Assembly (NCBI GenBank): GCA_014841835.1
Contig: JACYUQ010000004.1
Location: 806,001 to 870,000 of the forward strand
From: Oxalobacteraceae sp. CFBP 13730
GTDB lineage: Bacteria; Pseudomonadota; Gammaproteobacteria; Burkholderiales; Burkholderiaceae_D
Direction of reading: 5' to 3'
DNA: 64,000 nt
The notes under the pieces: generated by a model
What the model was told of the DNA's origin: nothing
The model's input: the letters and a program-made list of their open reading frames with translations, nothing else
The model's database searches: none
Made by a program: the position numbers and the translations under genes
Shown: positions 1-7,525 of the stretch, piece after piece
How positions within the stretch are numbered: the stretch's first letter is position 1
Layout of the letters: each line of letters opens with the position of its first letter

Positions 1-581
<581 letters not shown>

Positions 582-582
<1 letters not shown>

Positions 583-1094
583 TGGTCGGCGGGGAAGGTG
601 GCCTGGCTGCCGACCCCGCCTTCCTGCTTCGCCTGCCCATGCAAGCCTACAAGATCCCTGAATCGGTGCTGGTCGTCATCCACACGTCCGAGCTGGACGT
701 GCTGGTGATCGAACGCGCCGGTCAGCCGGGCTTCTGGCAATCGGTCACCGGCTCGCTCGATCGTCTCGACGAGCCGCTGCTGGACACGGCAGCGCGCGAA
801 CTGTTCGAAGAGACCGGCATCCGGGCTGACGGCGAACAGATCGTCCTGTGTGACTGGCAGTTATCCAATATCTACGAGATCTACCCCCTCTGGCGCCACC
901 GCTACGCCCCTGGCGTCACGCAAAACACCGAGCACGTGTTTTCTGTCTGCGTGCCACGCGACACCTCCATCATCCTCAGTCCGCGCGAGCACATCGCCCA
1001 CGCCTGGCTGCCTTACCTGGAAGCGGCCGATCGCTGCTTCTCGGCCTCGAACGCAGAAGCCATTCTTCAACTGCCTCGCCAGTTGGCAAGATGA
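582..1094 (+). CDS. nudB: Dihydroneopterin triphosphate diphosphatase (Nudix hydrolase)
   Basis: This Nudix hydrolase is expected to remove pyrophosphate from dihydroneopterin triphosphate in folate synthesis. The Nudix box is visible as GSLDRLDE followed by a seven-residue gap and RELFEETGI. The spacing before the first Glu is one residue longer than the general consensus. Start choice: the ATG at 582 overlaps the aspS stop (TAATG) and has an AAAGG element upstream, giving 170 residues. An in-frame ATG at 639 gives 151 residues, closer to the E. coli protein (about 150), but has no clear ribosome site. Either start is possible; the product is clear. Confidence 0.9.
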
Positions 1095-1428
1095 TTTCTG
1101 AAAGAAAATAAAATTTCTCCAAAGAAGCATTTTTGCAGTAAATCATCATTGAAAATTGCTCCTTCAAAGCAATAAAATGACGTTTTGCAGCAAAAGTACG
1201 TAAGTGCTTTTTTTAATTTCGCTCTGTTCGCTGGCACTCACATACACGCGGAAAAGTAGACTTCCTCCTATGAAGATACATTTGGCGACATGTGACGACA
1301 TGTTTCAGGAGTGAATTAAATATGCTTGACCAGGCAAGGACACCATATATTCCACGGTTGACAGTCATAATTCAGTAGACTAAGGTCATCAGTTCACCCA
1401 GTGTGAATTTTTGATCTGCAACTTTTAA
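1095..1428. other. AT-rich intergenic region
   Basis: This stretch of about 330 bases is strikingly AT-rich compared with its neighbours. It holds a terminator-like hairpin (1192-1214), a small inverted repeat ATTGCT...AGCAAT (1155-1173), a near-palindrome TTTTGCAGCAAAA (1183-1195), and a direct repeat of CGACATGT around 1287-1304. An 18-codon ORF starts at ATG 1322 (ends 1378) with AGGAG ten bases upstream; I cannot say whether it is translated. Confidence 0.5.
1192..1214 (+). terminator. Possible rho-independent terminator
   Basis: AAAAGTAC-GTAA-GTGCTTTT can form an eight-pair stem (one G-U pair) with a GNRA-type GTAA loop, followed by more T residues. It lies about 100 bases after the nudB stop and could end the aspS-nudB transcript. 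Confidence 0.4.
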
Positions 1429-1449
1429 GTGGATGATTCTGAGAGAAAA

Positions 1450-1659
1450 ATGGATAACTTCAAACTGAATAGCGACAAGAAAGTAAAAGCAATCACTCTC
1501 GGTGACGATTGCATCTATATCGACCTGATGGATGGTCTGCGCCTGTGCGGCCCGATGGCGCCACGCTCGCAAAAGGACGAGGCTGCTGCGCATCGTCCGC
1601 GCCGCATGATCGTTTCGGGCCACGAAGCGGTGTACGACCAGGCGCACGCCATCGCCTGA
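1450..1659 (+). CDS. Small DUF2442-like protein
   Basis: This predicts a 69-residue soluble protein. The segment 'KAITLGDDCIYIDLMDGLRL' resembles the core of DUF2442 proteins (short beta-rich proteins with a 'V.LaDGr.l.vPL' pattern). The usual 'P..w.Prl' continuation is not conserved and the remainder is basic and low in complexity. The ATG at 1450 follows AGAGA; an in-frame GTG at 1429 would add seven residues. It stands alone between an AT-rich gap and an unrelated gene. It could be a truncated relic; the family link is tentative. Confidence 0.5.
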   Translation: MDNFKLNSDKKVKAITLGDDCIYIDLMDGLRLCGPMAPRSQKDEAAAHRPRRMIVSGHEAVYDQAHAIA

Positions 1660-1792
1660 AAGTCATTTGCCACTGTTGGTTTCGAAAAAGAGTGCGATGG
1701 TCAGCAACCTGCCGAACGCGCCAGCGCCCCCCGAGGCGCACGATTGGGCCCGTTTCACGAGAACGGCGGTCCGATCCGGGTAGAATGTTCCC

Positions 1793-2605
1793 ATGAAAAT
1801 TCGTGTGGCTACCTACAACATTCACAAGGGCGTCTCCTCTCTGCGCAGCACGCCCCGCGTGATCGCACTGAAGAAAGCGATCGCTGAATTCGACGCCAAT
1901 GTCGTCTTCCTGCAAGAAGTCCAGGGCCGGCACGACCGGCACCAGGCACGCTTCGGCAAGGAAGATCGCGGCCATCGGCACTGGCCTGAAACGGCCCAGT
2001 ACGACTACTTCGCCTCTGAACTGCACCACACGGCCTATGGCATGAACGCGGTCTACGACCACGGTCACCACGGCAATGCGCTGCTCAGTACGTATCCCAT
2101 CGAAAACTCGCACAACCACGATGTCTCGGACCACGCGTACGAGCAGCGCGGCATTCTGCACTGCGTGCTGGGTACGCCCGAGTGTCCGGTGCACTGCTAT
2201 GTGGTGCACCTGGGCCTGTTCGAAGGCGGGCGCGGACGCCAGACCCAGTCGCTGATCGACGCCGTCAATTCGTCGGCGCCGAACGGCGAGCCGGTCATCA
2301 TTGCGGGCGACTTCAATGACTGGCGCAACACCCTGAGCGACAAGCTGCGCGCCGGCCTGGGCGTGTGCGAAGTCTTCGACGAACTGGGTCCCCGCTCGCC
2401 GATGGGCGACATGGTGCGTGGCTGGGCCGGGCGCAAGCCGCGCCTGGCGCCGGCGCGCACGTTCCCGGCCATGCTGCCGTGGTTCCGCCTGGACCGCATC
2501 TACGTGCGCGGCTTCAAGGTCAATTCGGCGCAAGTGATGCACGGTCCGTTGTGGGCCAAGCTGTCCGACCACGCACCGATCGTGGCGGAACTCGAGCTGG
2601 CCTGA
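1793..2605 (+). CDS. Endonuclease/exonuclease/phosphatase (EEP) family protein, YbhP-like
   Basis: This is a 270-residue member of the DNase I-like metal-dependent phosphodiesterase fold. Conserved pieces run in the expected order: 'TYNIHKG' at the N-terminus, 'VVFLQEV' (metal-binding Glu), 'GDFNDWRN' and the C-terminal 'SDHAPIVAELEL' with the catalytic Asp-His pair. No signal peptide is evident. It ends four bases before clsB, matching the E. coli ybhP-clsB order, so a role in phospholipid handling is plausible but unproven. A TAGAAT hexamer at 1781-1786 lies only six bases before the ATG, so the transcript may have almost no leader. Confidence 0.88.
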   Translation: MKIRVATYNIHKGVSSLRSTPRVIALKKAIAEFDANVVFLQEVQGRHDRHQARFGKEDRGHRHWPETAQYDYFASELHHTAYGMNAVYDHGHHGNALLSTYPIENSHNHDVSDHAYEQRGILHCVLGTPECPVHCYVVHLGLFEGGRGRQTQSLIDAVNSSAPNGEPVIIAGDFNDWRNTLSDKLRAGLGVCEVFDELGPRSPMGDMVRGWAGRKPRLAPARTFPAMLPWFRLDRIYVRGFKVNSAQVMHGPLWAKLSDHAPIVAELELA

Positions 2606-2609
2606 GGCC

Positions 2610-3770
2610 ATGCGCAGCGTTACCTTCGTCGACGACAACGACATCACGCTGTTGGAGAGCGGCGTGGCGTTCTTCCCGGCGCTGATCGCCGCGCTCGACG
2701 CCGCCCGCCACGAGGTCCTGTTCGAAACCTATATTTTTGCCGAAGACGAGACTGGCGACGCCGTGCGCGATGCGCTTGCGCGCGCCGCCAGGCGCGGCGT
2801 CAAGGTGCGGGTGCTGGTCGACTGGTTCGGCACCGGCCACCGCGTCACGTCGCGGCTGGGTCTGGTGCTGACCCAGGCTGGCGCCCAGTACCGCGTCTTC
2901 AATCCGCTGTGCAAGCGCGGCATTGCGCGCTCGCACCGCAAGATCACCGTGATCGACCGCGAAGTCGCGTTTGTGGGCGGCATCAACGTCAATGACGACT
3001 GGCTGTGTGACCACGCCGACGGCCATCGCCTGCCGGCGCCGCGCTGGGATTTCACGGCGCGGCTGCGCGGGCCGATCGTTGCGCAGATCCACCACGAGGC
3101 GCAGGGCCAGTGGACCCGCACGGGCCGCCTGCGGCTGCGCAAGCGCCTGGAACTGTTTCGCGAAATGCGCAAGCAGCCGCCGCCATCGTGCGCCAGCCCG
3201 GCGCGCGCCGCGTTCGTCGTGCGCGACAATCTGCGCAACCGCACCACGATCCAGCGCGCTTATCTGCAGGCGCTGGGCCATGCACGTCACAGCGTGCTGC
3301 TGGCCACGCCGTATTTCGCGCCGGGCCGCAAGTTTCGCAAGGCGCTCGCGCATGCAGCGCAGCGCGGTGTTGCCGTCACGCTCTTGATCGGGGTGGGGGA
3401 GTTCGCGATCCAGGACGCGGTGGCGCAATCGTTCTATCCGAAACTGCTGGCCGATGGCATCCGCGTGGTCGAGTACCGCAAGACGCAATTGCATGCGAAG
3501 GTAGCCGTGGTAGACGACCACTGGGCCACGGTCGGCTCAAGTAACTGCGACGGCCTGTCGCTGTTCGTGAATCAGGAAGCCAATATCGTCGTCGACGATC
3601 CGGTGTTTGCCGCGTCGATGCGCGCGCACATCGAACGGGGTATCGCGGACGGGGTCGAAGTCTGTCCGCAGGAATTTGCCGACATCGGCTGGCTGCGGCG
3701 CGCCGTCAACGGCTGCGCGTATGTCGGCTACAAACTGGTGATGCGCGTGTGCGCCATCGGGTATGCGTAA
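2610..3770 (+). CDS. clsB: Cardiolipin synthase B (phospholipase D superfamily)
   Basis: This is a 386-residue enzyme expected to make cardiolipin from phosphatidylglycerol and another phospholipid at the inner membrane. Both HKD motifs are intact: H109-K111-D116 in 'SHRKITVIDREVAFVGG' and H295-K297-D302 in 'HAKVAVVDDHWATVGSSN'. There is no N-terminal transmembrane pair, which fits ClsB rather than ClsA. It directly follows the EEP gene (four-base gap), as in E. coli ybhP-clsB, and the two are very likely co-transcribed. Confidence 0.92.
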   Translation: MRSVTFVDDNDITLLESGVAFFPALIAALDAARHEVLFETYIFAEDETGDAVRDALARAARRGVKVRVLVDWFGTGHRVTSRLGLVLTQAGAQYRVFNPLCKRGIARSHRKITVIDREVAFVGGINVNDDWLCDHADGHRLPAPRWDFTARLRGPIVAQIHHEAQGQWTRTGRLRLRKRLELFREMRKQPPPSCASPARAAFVVRDNLRNRTTIQRAYLQALGHARHSVLLATPYFAPGRKFRKALAHAAQRGVAVTLLIGVGEFAIQDAVAQSFYPKLLADGIRVVEYRKTQLHAKVAVVDDHWATVGSSNCDGLSLFVNQEANIVVDDPVFAASMRAHIERGIADGVEVCPQEFADIGWLRRAVNGCAYVGYKLVMRVCAIGYA

Positions 3771-3782
3771 TCAAGGATAACG

Positions 3783-4169
3783 ATGGACAAAGACAAAGAA
3801 AACGTCCGCCTGGACAAATGGCTGTGGGCAGCACGGTTTTTCAAGACGCGCTCGCTGGCCCAGGATGCGGTCGAGCGGGGCCGGGTGCGGATCGACGGCG
3901 AGCCGGTCAAGCCGGCGCGCACGGTCAAGATCAACGACAAGATGCTGATCGATAACGGCTCGGATCGTTGGGAAATCATCGTCGCCGCCATTTCGGGTGC
4001 GCGCGGCGGCGCCCCTGTGGCGCGCACGCTGTATTTCGAAACCGACGAAAGCATCGCCAAGCGCGAGAACGATAAAGTGGCGCGGCGCCTGTATCCGGAA
4101 CCGAGCCTGGAAATCAAGGGACGGCCGACCAAGCGCGATCGCCGGGCGATGGAGCAGGCAGGCGAATAG
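3783..4169 (+). CDS. hslR: RNA-binding S4 domain protein, Hsp15-like
   Basis: This is a 128-residue basic protein. The S4 RNA-binding domain occupies the N-terminal half: 'VRLDKWLWAARFFKTRSLAQ', then 'GRVRIDGEPVKPARTVKINDKMLI'. Hsp15 binds 50S subunits carrying stalled nascent chains and helps recycle them. The C-terminal half is charged and lysine/arginine rich, as in the family (about 130 residues). It starts 12 bases after clsB, with AAGGATAACG before the ATG, so it probably belongs to the same operon. Confidence 0.88.
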   Translation: MDKDKENVRLDKWLWAARFFKTRSLAQDAVERGRVRIDGEPVKPARTVKINDKMLIDNGSDRWEIIVAAISGARGGAPVARTLYFETDESIAKRENDKVARRLYPEPSLEIKGRPTKRDRRAMEQAGE

Positions 4170-4181
4170 GCGTAGTCAGCG

Positions 4182-4592
4182 TTATCGCATGACCAGCAAG
4201 GCAACGACCAGCGCGACGACCACCAGCACGATGGCGAATACCCGGATGCTCTTGCTGGATCGGGCGCGCAGCTGCTGCGCCGGTGGCGCGCTCTCCAGCG
4301 CCCGGTTCGACGCGACGACATCGACGGCCTTGTCGGCGACGACCTGCGCCGTGTCCCGATCCAGGCCACGCCGGACCAGATCGGCAATCGCGTCGTCCGC
4401 CGTTGCGCCGCTGTTCAGCCGCGCACTGGCGTGGCCGATCAGCACCAGAAAGTGCTGCATCGAATCCGCGCCGCTCGTTGCTGCCTGAGCGGGCTGGGCG
4501 CCGCCTTCCTGCAGCGAGAAGGCGCGAATGGCCAGCTGCAGCGCGCTGTCGTCGGGTTCGACGGCCTGTTGATTCTGATCAGTGCTGCTCAT
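4182..4592 (-). CDS. Hypothetical tail-anchored protein
   Basis: This is a 136-residue protein of unknown function. It is acidic and Ala/Gln-rich at the N-terminus, with a helical middle ('ADDAIADLVRRGLDRDTAQVVADKAVDVV') and a single hydrophobic segment at about residues 117-135 right at the C-terminus. This implies a tail-anchored inner-membrane topology with the bulk in the cytoplasm. AAAGGT precedes the ATG. It converges on hslR with a 12-base gap. I recognise no family. Confidence 0.65.
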   Translation of the reverse strand: MSSTDQNQQAVEPDDSALQLAIRAFSLQEGGAQPAQAATSGADSMQHFLVLIGHASARLNSGATADDAIADLVRRGLDRDTAQVVADKAVDVVASNRALESAPPAQQLRARSSKSIRVFAIVLVVVALVVALLVMR

Positions 4593-4845
4593 GCTATGGA
4601 CCTTTCGTCTGCGCGCTGGATGTTGCCGGGTTTGTTGCTTGATTATTAATGGTAACAGTCAAGCTGCAAACGGGTGCGCCATGCTCGTAAATGACGCACC
4701 GGTCACCCCGAAAATGCTGTACCTTTAGCAGATGAAACAACAATTTTCTGCCGCTCGCTTGCAAGCCGAGCCGTCAGCAAAAGGCGCTTTCTCCGGGTGT
4801 CGCGGGTTGTTTTTCATCAATAGAACCGCACCTCTAAGTTCCCGT
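4593..4845. other. Intergenic region
   Basis: This is the first part of a 339-base gap between the tail-anchored protein and the TetR gene. Both genes read away from it, so it must hold divergent promoters. I see no additional ORF or strong repeat. Confidence 0.4.
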
Positions 4846-4885
4846 TTGACATTCCAGGCCCGATAGATAATAGTACGAGCGTTCG
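4846..4885 (+). promoter_or_regulatory. Candidate promoter and operator of the beta-oxidation operon
   Basis: TTGACA (4846-4851) matches the -35 consensus. The best -10-like string, GATAAT (4866-4871), is only 14 bases away, so a weak or regulated promoter is likely if it is real. Just downstream, CGAGCGTTCG (4876-4885) is a short imperfect palindrome well placed for a TetR-type repressor to block transcription start. Confidence 0.35.
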
Positions 4886-4931
4886 GATTTTTTCGAGACC
4901 AGGGGAAGCTATCAGTACTTCAGCAAAATTC

Positions 4932-5549
4932 ATGCGCAAGGGCGAGCAGACGCGGGCGGCAATTCTCGACGTCGCGCTCGAACTCGCCAGCCGCAACGGC
5001 CTCGAAGGCTTGACGATCGGCCTGCTGGCCGACCGGATGAGCATGAGCAAGTCCGGCGTGTTCGCGCACTTCGGTTCGCGCGAAGACCTGCAGCTCGAGG
5101 TGGTCAAGCTGTACCACCACCGTTTCGAGCAAGAGGTCTTTTACCCGAGCATCAAGGAAACCCGCGGTCTGCCGCGCCTGGTGGCGATGTACACGCGCTG
5201 GGTCAAGCGGGTGTCGGTCGAAATCGCGTCCGGGTGCATCTATATCAGTGGCGCCGTCGAATACGACGACCGCGAAGGCCCGATCCGCGAAGAGCTGGTG
5301 TCGATGGTCCGCGCGTGGCAGGGCGCCTTGCTGCGCAGCGTGGAGCAGGCGATCGAACTGAAGCATCTGCACACCGGTTTCGATGCCGAGCAACTGGTGT
5401 TTGAAATGCACGGCCTGATCCTGGCGCTGCACCACGATGCGCGTTTCCTGCGCAATCCGGGCGCCGTCGAGCGGGCCCGGGCCGGCTTTGAACGCCTGAT
5501 CGAGAATTACCGCAATTCCCAACAATCGCAAGACCACCAGGCGGCATAA
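4932..5549 (+). CDS. TetR family regulator of fatty-acid oxidation genes
   Basis: This is a 205-residue TetR-type repressor. The N-terminal helix-turn-helix is clear: 'TRAAILDVALELASRNGLEG', then 'LADRMSMSKSGVFAHFGSRE'. The C-terminal ligand domain (from about residue 60) ends in 'RARAGFERLIENYR'. It lies 48 bases upstream of the acyl-CoA dehydrogenase on the same strand, so it probably represses its own operon and responds to acyl-CoA. Its role is analogous to the TetR regulators (FadP/PsrA type) that control fad genes in Proteobacteria, but I cannot assign a subfamily. No strong ribosome site precedes the ATG. Confidence 0.85.
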   Translation: MRKGEQTRAAILDVALELASRNGLEGLTIGLLADRMSMSKSGVFAHFGSREDLQLEVVKLYHHRFEQEVFYPSIKETRGLPRLVAMYTRWVKRVSVEIASGCIYISGAVEYDDREGPIREELVSMVRAWQGALLRSVEQAIELKHLHTGFDAEQLVFEMHGLILALHHDARFLRNPGAVERARAGFERLIENYRNSQQSQDHQAA

Positions 5550-5597
5550 GGCCGCCTGTCACGTCCAACAATCGTCACACCTCTTCAGGAGAAAACC

Positions 5598-7388
5598 ATG
5601 GGTCAGTACGTCGCGCCAATCCGGGATATGCAGTTCGTTCTGCACGAGTTCCTCAATGTCACCGAAGAATTCAAGAATCTGCCGAAATACCAGGAAATCG
5701 ATACCGACATCATCAACCAGGTACTCGAAGAAGGTGCAAAATTCACCCAGGAAGTGCTGTTCCCGCTGAACCACTCGGGCGACCGCGAAGGCTGCACCTT
5801 CAATGCCGCCGACAAGAGCGTGACCACGCCAAAGGGCTTCAAGCAGGCGTATAAACAGTATGTCGAAGGCGGCTGGGCTGCGCTCGCGTGCGATCCGGAA
5901 TACGGCGGCCAGGGCCTGCCGATCACGCTGAACAACTCGTTCTACGAGATGCTCAATTCGTCGAACCAGGCCTGGTCGATGTACCCGGGCCTGTCGCACG
6001 GCGCCTACGAGTGCCTGCTCGAGCACGGCACCGACGACCAGAAACGCCTGTACCTGCCAAAGCTCGTCTCGGGCGAATGGACCGGTACCATGTGCCTGAC
6101 CGAAGCGCACTGCGGCACCGACCTGGGCCTGTTGCGTTCGAAAGCCGAACCGCAAGGCGACGGCACCTACCTGATCACCGGCTCGAAGATCTTCATCTCG
6201 GCCGGCGAACACGATATCTCGGACAACATCGTCCACCTGGTGCTGGCGCGTCTGCCGGATGCACCGGAAGGCTCGAAAGGCATCTCGCTGTTCCTGGTGC
6301 CGAAGTTCATGCCGAACGAAGACGGCTCGATCGGCGAGCGCAATGGCATCGCCTGCGGCGCCATCGAAGAAAAGATGGGCATCCACGGCAACTCGACCTG
6401 CCAGATGAACCTGGACAACGCACGCGCCACGCTGATCGGCCAGCCGCACAAGGGCCTGCAGGCGATGTTCGTGTTCATGAACGCGGCCCGCCTGGGCGTG
6501 GGCATGCAGTCGCTCGGCCTGACCGAAGTGGCGTACCAGAACGCACTGGCCTATGCAAAAGACCGCATCCAGATGCGCAGCCTGTCGGGCGTGAAAGCAC
6601 CGGACAAGCCAGCCGACCCGATCATCGTGCACCCGGACGTGCGTCGCATGCTGCTGACCGCAAAAGCGTTCGCTGAAGGCGGCCGCGCGTTCTCGTCGTA
6701 CGTCGCGCTGCAGATCGACCGCGAACTGAACCACACCGATGAAGACGTGCGCAAGGAAGCGGCCGACGAAGTCGCGCTGCTCACGCCGATCATCAAGGCC
6801 TTCATCACCGACAACGGCTGGATCGCGACGTCCGAAGCGATGCAGGTATACGGCGGCCACGGCTACATCGCCGAATGGGGCATGGAGCAGTACGTGCGCG
6901 ACGCGCGCATCAACATGATCTACGAAGGCACCAACACGATCCAGTCGCTGGACCTGCTGGGCCGCAAGATCCTGATGGACAACGGCGCCAAGCTGCGCAA
7001 GTTCGGCGAGAAGATCAAGAGCTTTGTCGAAGACAATGGCCTGGACGAGAACATGTCGGAATTCGTCACGCCGCTGGGCGAGCTGGGCGACAAGGTCACC
7101 AAGCTGACGATGGAAATCGGCATGAAGGCCTTCCAGAATCCGGACGAAGTGGGCGCCGCTGCCGTGCCTTACCTGCGCGTGGCCGGTCACCTGGTCTACA
7201 GCTACCTGTTCGCGCAGCAAGCCAAGATCGCACTGGCCAAGCTCGATTCGGGCGACCGCTTCTATGAATCGAAGCTGGCGACGATCCGCTTCTACTTCGC
7301 ACGTCTGTATCCGGAAACCGCGATGCTGATCCGCCAGGCACGCTCGGGCGCCGCGAACCTGACGGCGCTGGACGCCGACCTGTTCTAA
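5598..7388 (+). CDS. Acyl-CoA dehydrogenase (FadE-like, large form)
   Basis: This 596-residue FAD enzyme is expected to catalyse the first oxidation of acyl-CoA to trans-2-enoyl-CoA. The acyl-CoA dehydrogenase core covers about residues 40-455, with 'MCLTEAHCGTDLGLL', 'QVYGGHGYIAEWGMEQ' and 'YEGTNTIQSLDLLGRKI', whose Glu is the usual catalytic base position. The extra ~130-residue C-terminal domain is typical of the 590-600-residue subgroup and explains the length over ordinary 380-residue enzymes. AGGAG precedes the ATG. It heads the fadN-fadA-type gene set and follows the TetR gene. Confidence 0.92.
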   Translation: MGQYVAPIRDMQFVLHEFLNVTEEFKNLPKYQEIDTDIINQVLEEGAKFTQEVLFPLNHSGDREGCTFNAADKSVTTPKGFKQAYKQYVEGGWAALACDPEYGGQGLPITLNNSFYEMLNSSNQAWSMYPGLSHGAYECLLEHGTDDQKRLYLPKLVSGEWTGTMCLTEAHCGTDLGLLRSKAEPQGDGTYLITGSKIFISAGEHDISDNIVHLVLARLPDAPEGSKGISLFLVPKFMPNEDGSIGERNGIACGAIEEKMGIHGNSTCQMNLDNARATLIGQPHKGLQAMFVFMNAARLGVGMQSLGLTEVAYQNALAYAKDRIQMRSLSGVKAPDKPADPIIVHPDVRRMLLTAKAFAEGGRAFSSYVALQIDRELNHTDEDVRKEAADEVALLTPIIKAFITDNGWIATSEAMQVYGGHGYIAEWGMEQYVRDARINMIYEGTNTIQSLDLLGRKILMDNGAKLRKFGEKIKSFVEDNGLDENMSEFVTPLGELGDKVTKLTMEIGMKAFQNPDEVGAAAVPYLRVAGHLVYSYLFAQQAKIALAKLDSGDRFYESKLATIRFYFARLYPETAMLIRQARSGAANLTALDADLF

Positions 7389-7415
7389 CACTACGTCACG
7401 CTGATAGACCATCGC

Positions 7416-7499
7416 CGTCGTTCCCGCGCAGGCGGAAACCCAAGTTCAGCGCAGCGGTAACGCTGGCAAACTGAGGTTCCCGCCTTCGCGGGAACGACG
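7416..7499. repeat. REP-like inverted repeat in the beta-oxidation operon
   Basis: The left arm (7416-7439) and right arm (7476-7499) are 24 bases each and almost perfectly complementary. The arms read CGTCGTTCCCGCG..GGCGG and its reverse complement, separated by 36 bases. This extragenic palindrome family (GTTCCCGCGAAGGCGGGAAC) is widespread in Betaproteobacteria. It sits between the acyl-CoA dehydrogenase and fadN-type genes and could attenuate or stabilise the polycistronic mRNA. Confidence 0.8.
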
Positions 7500-7525
7500 T
7501 GCCAACCAAGGATTAAGGAATCTAC

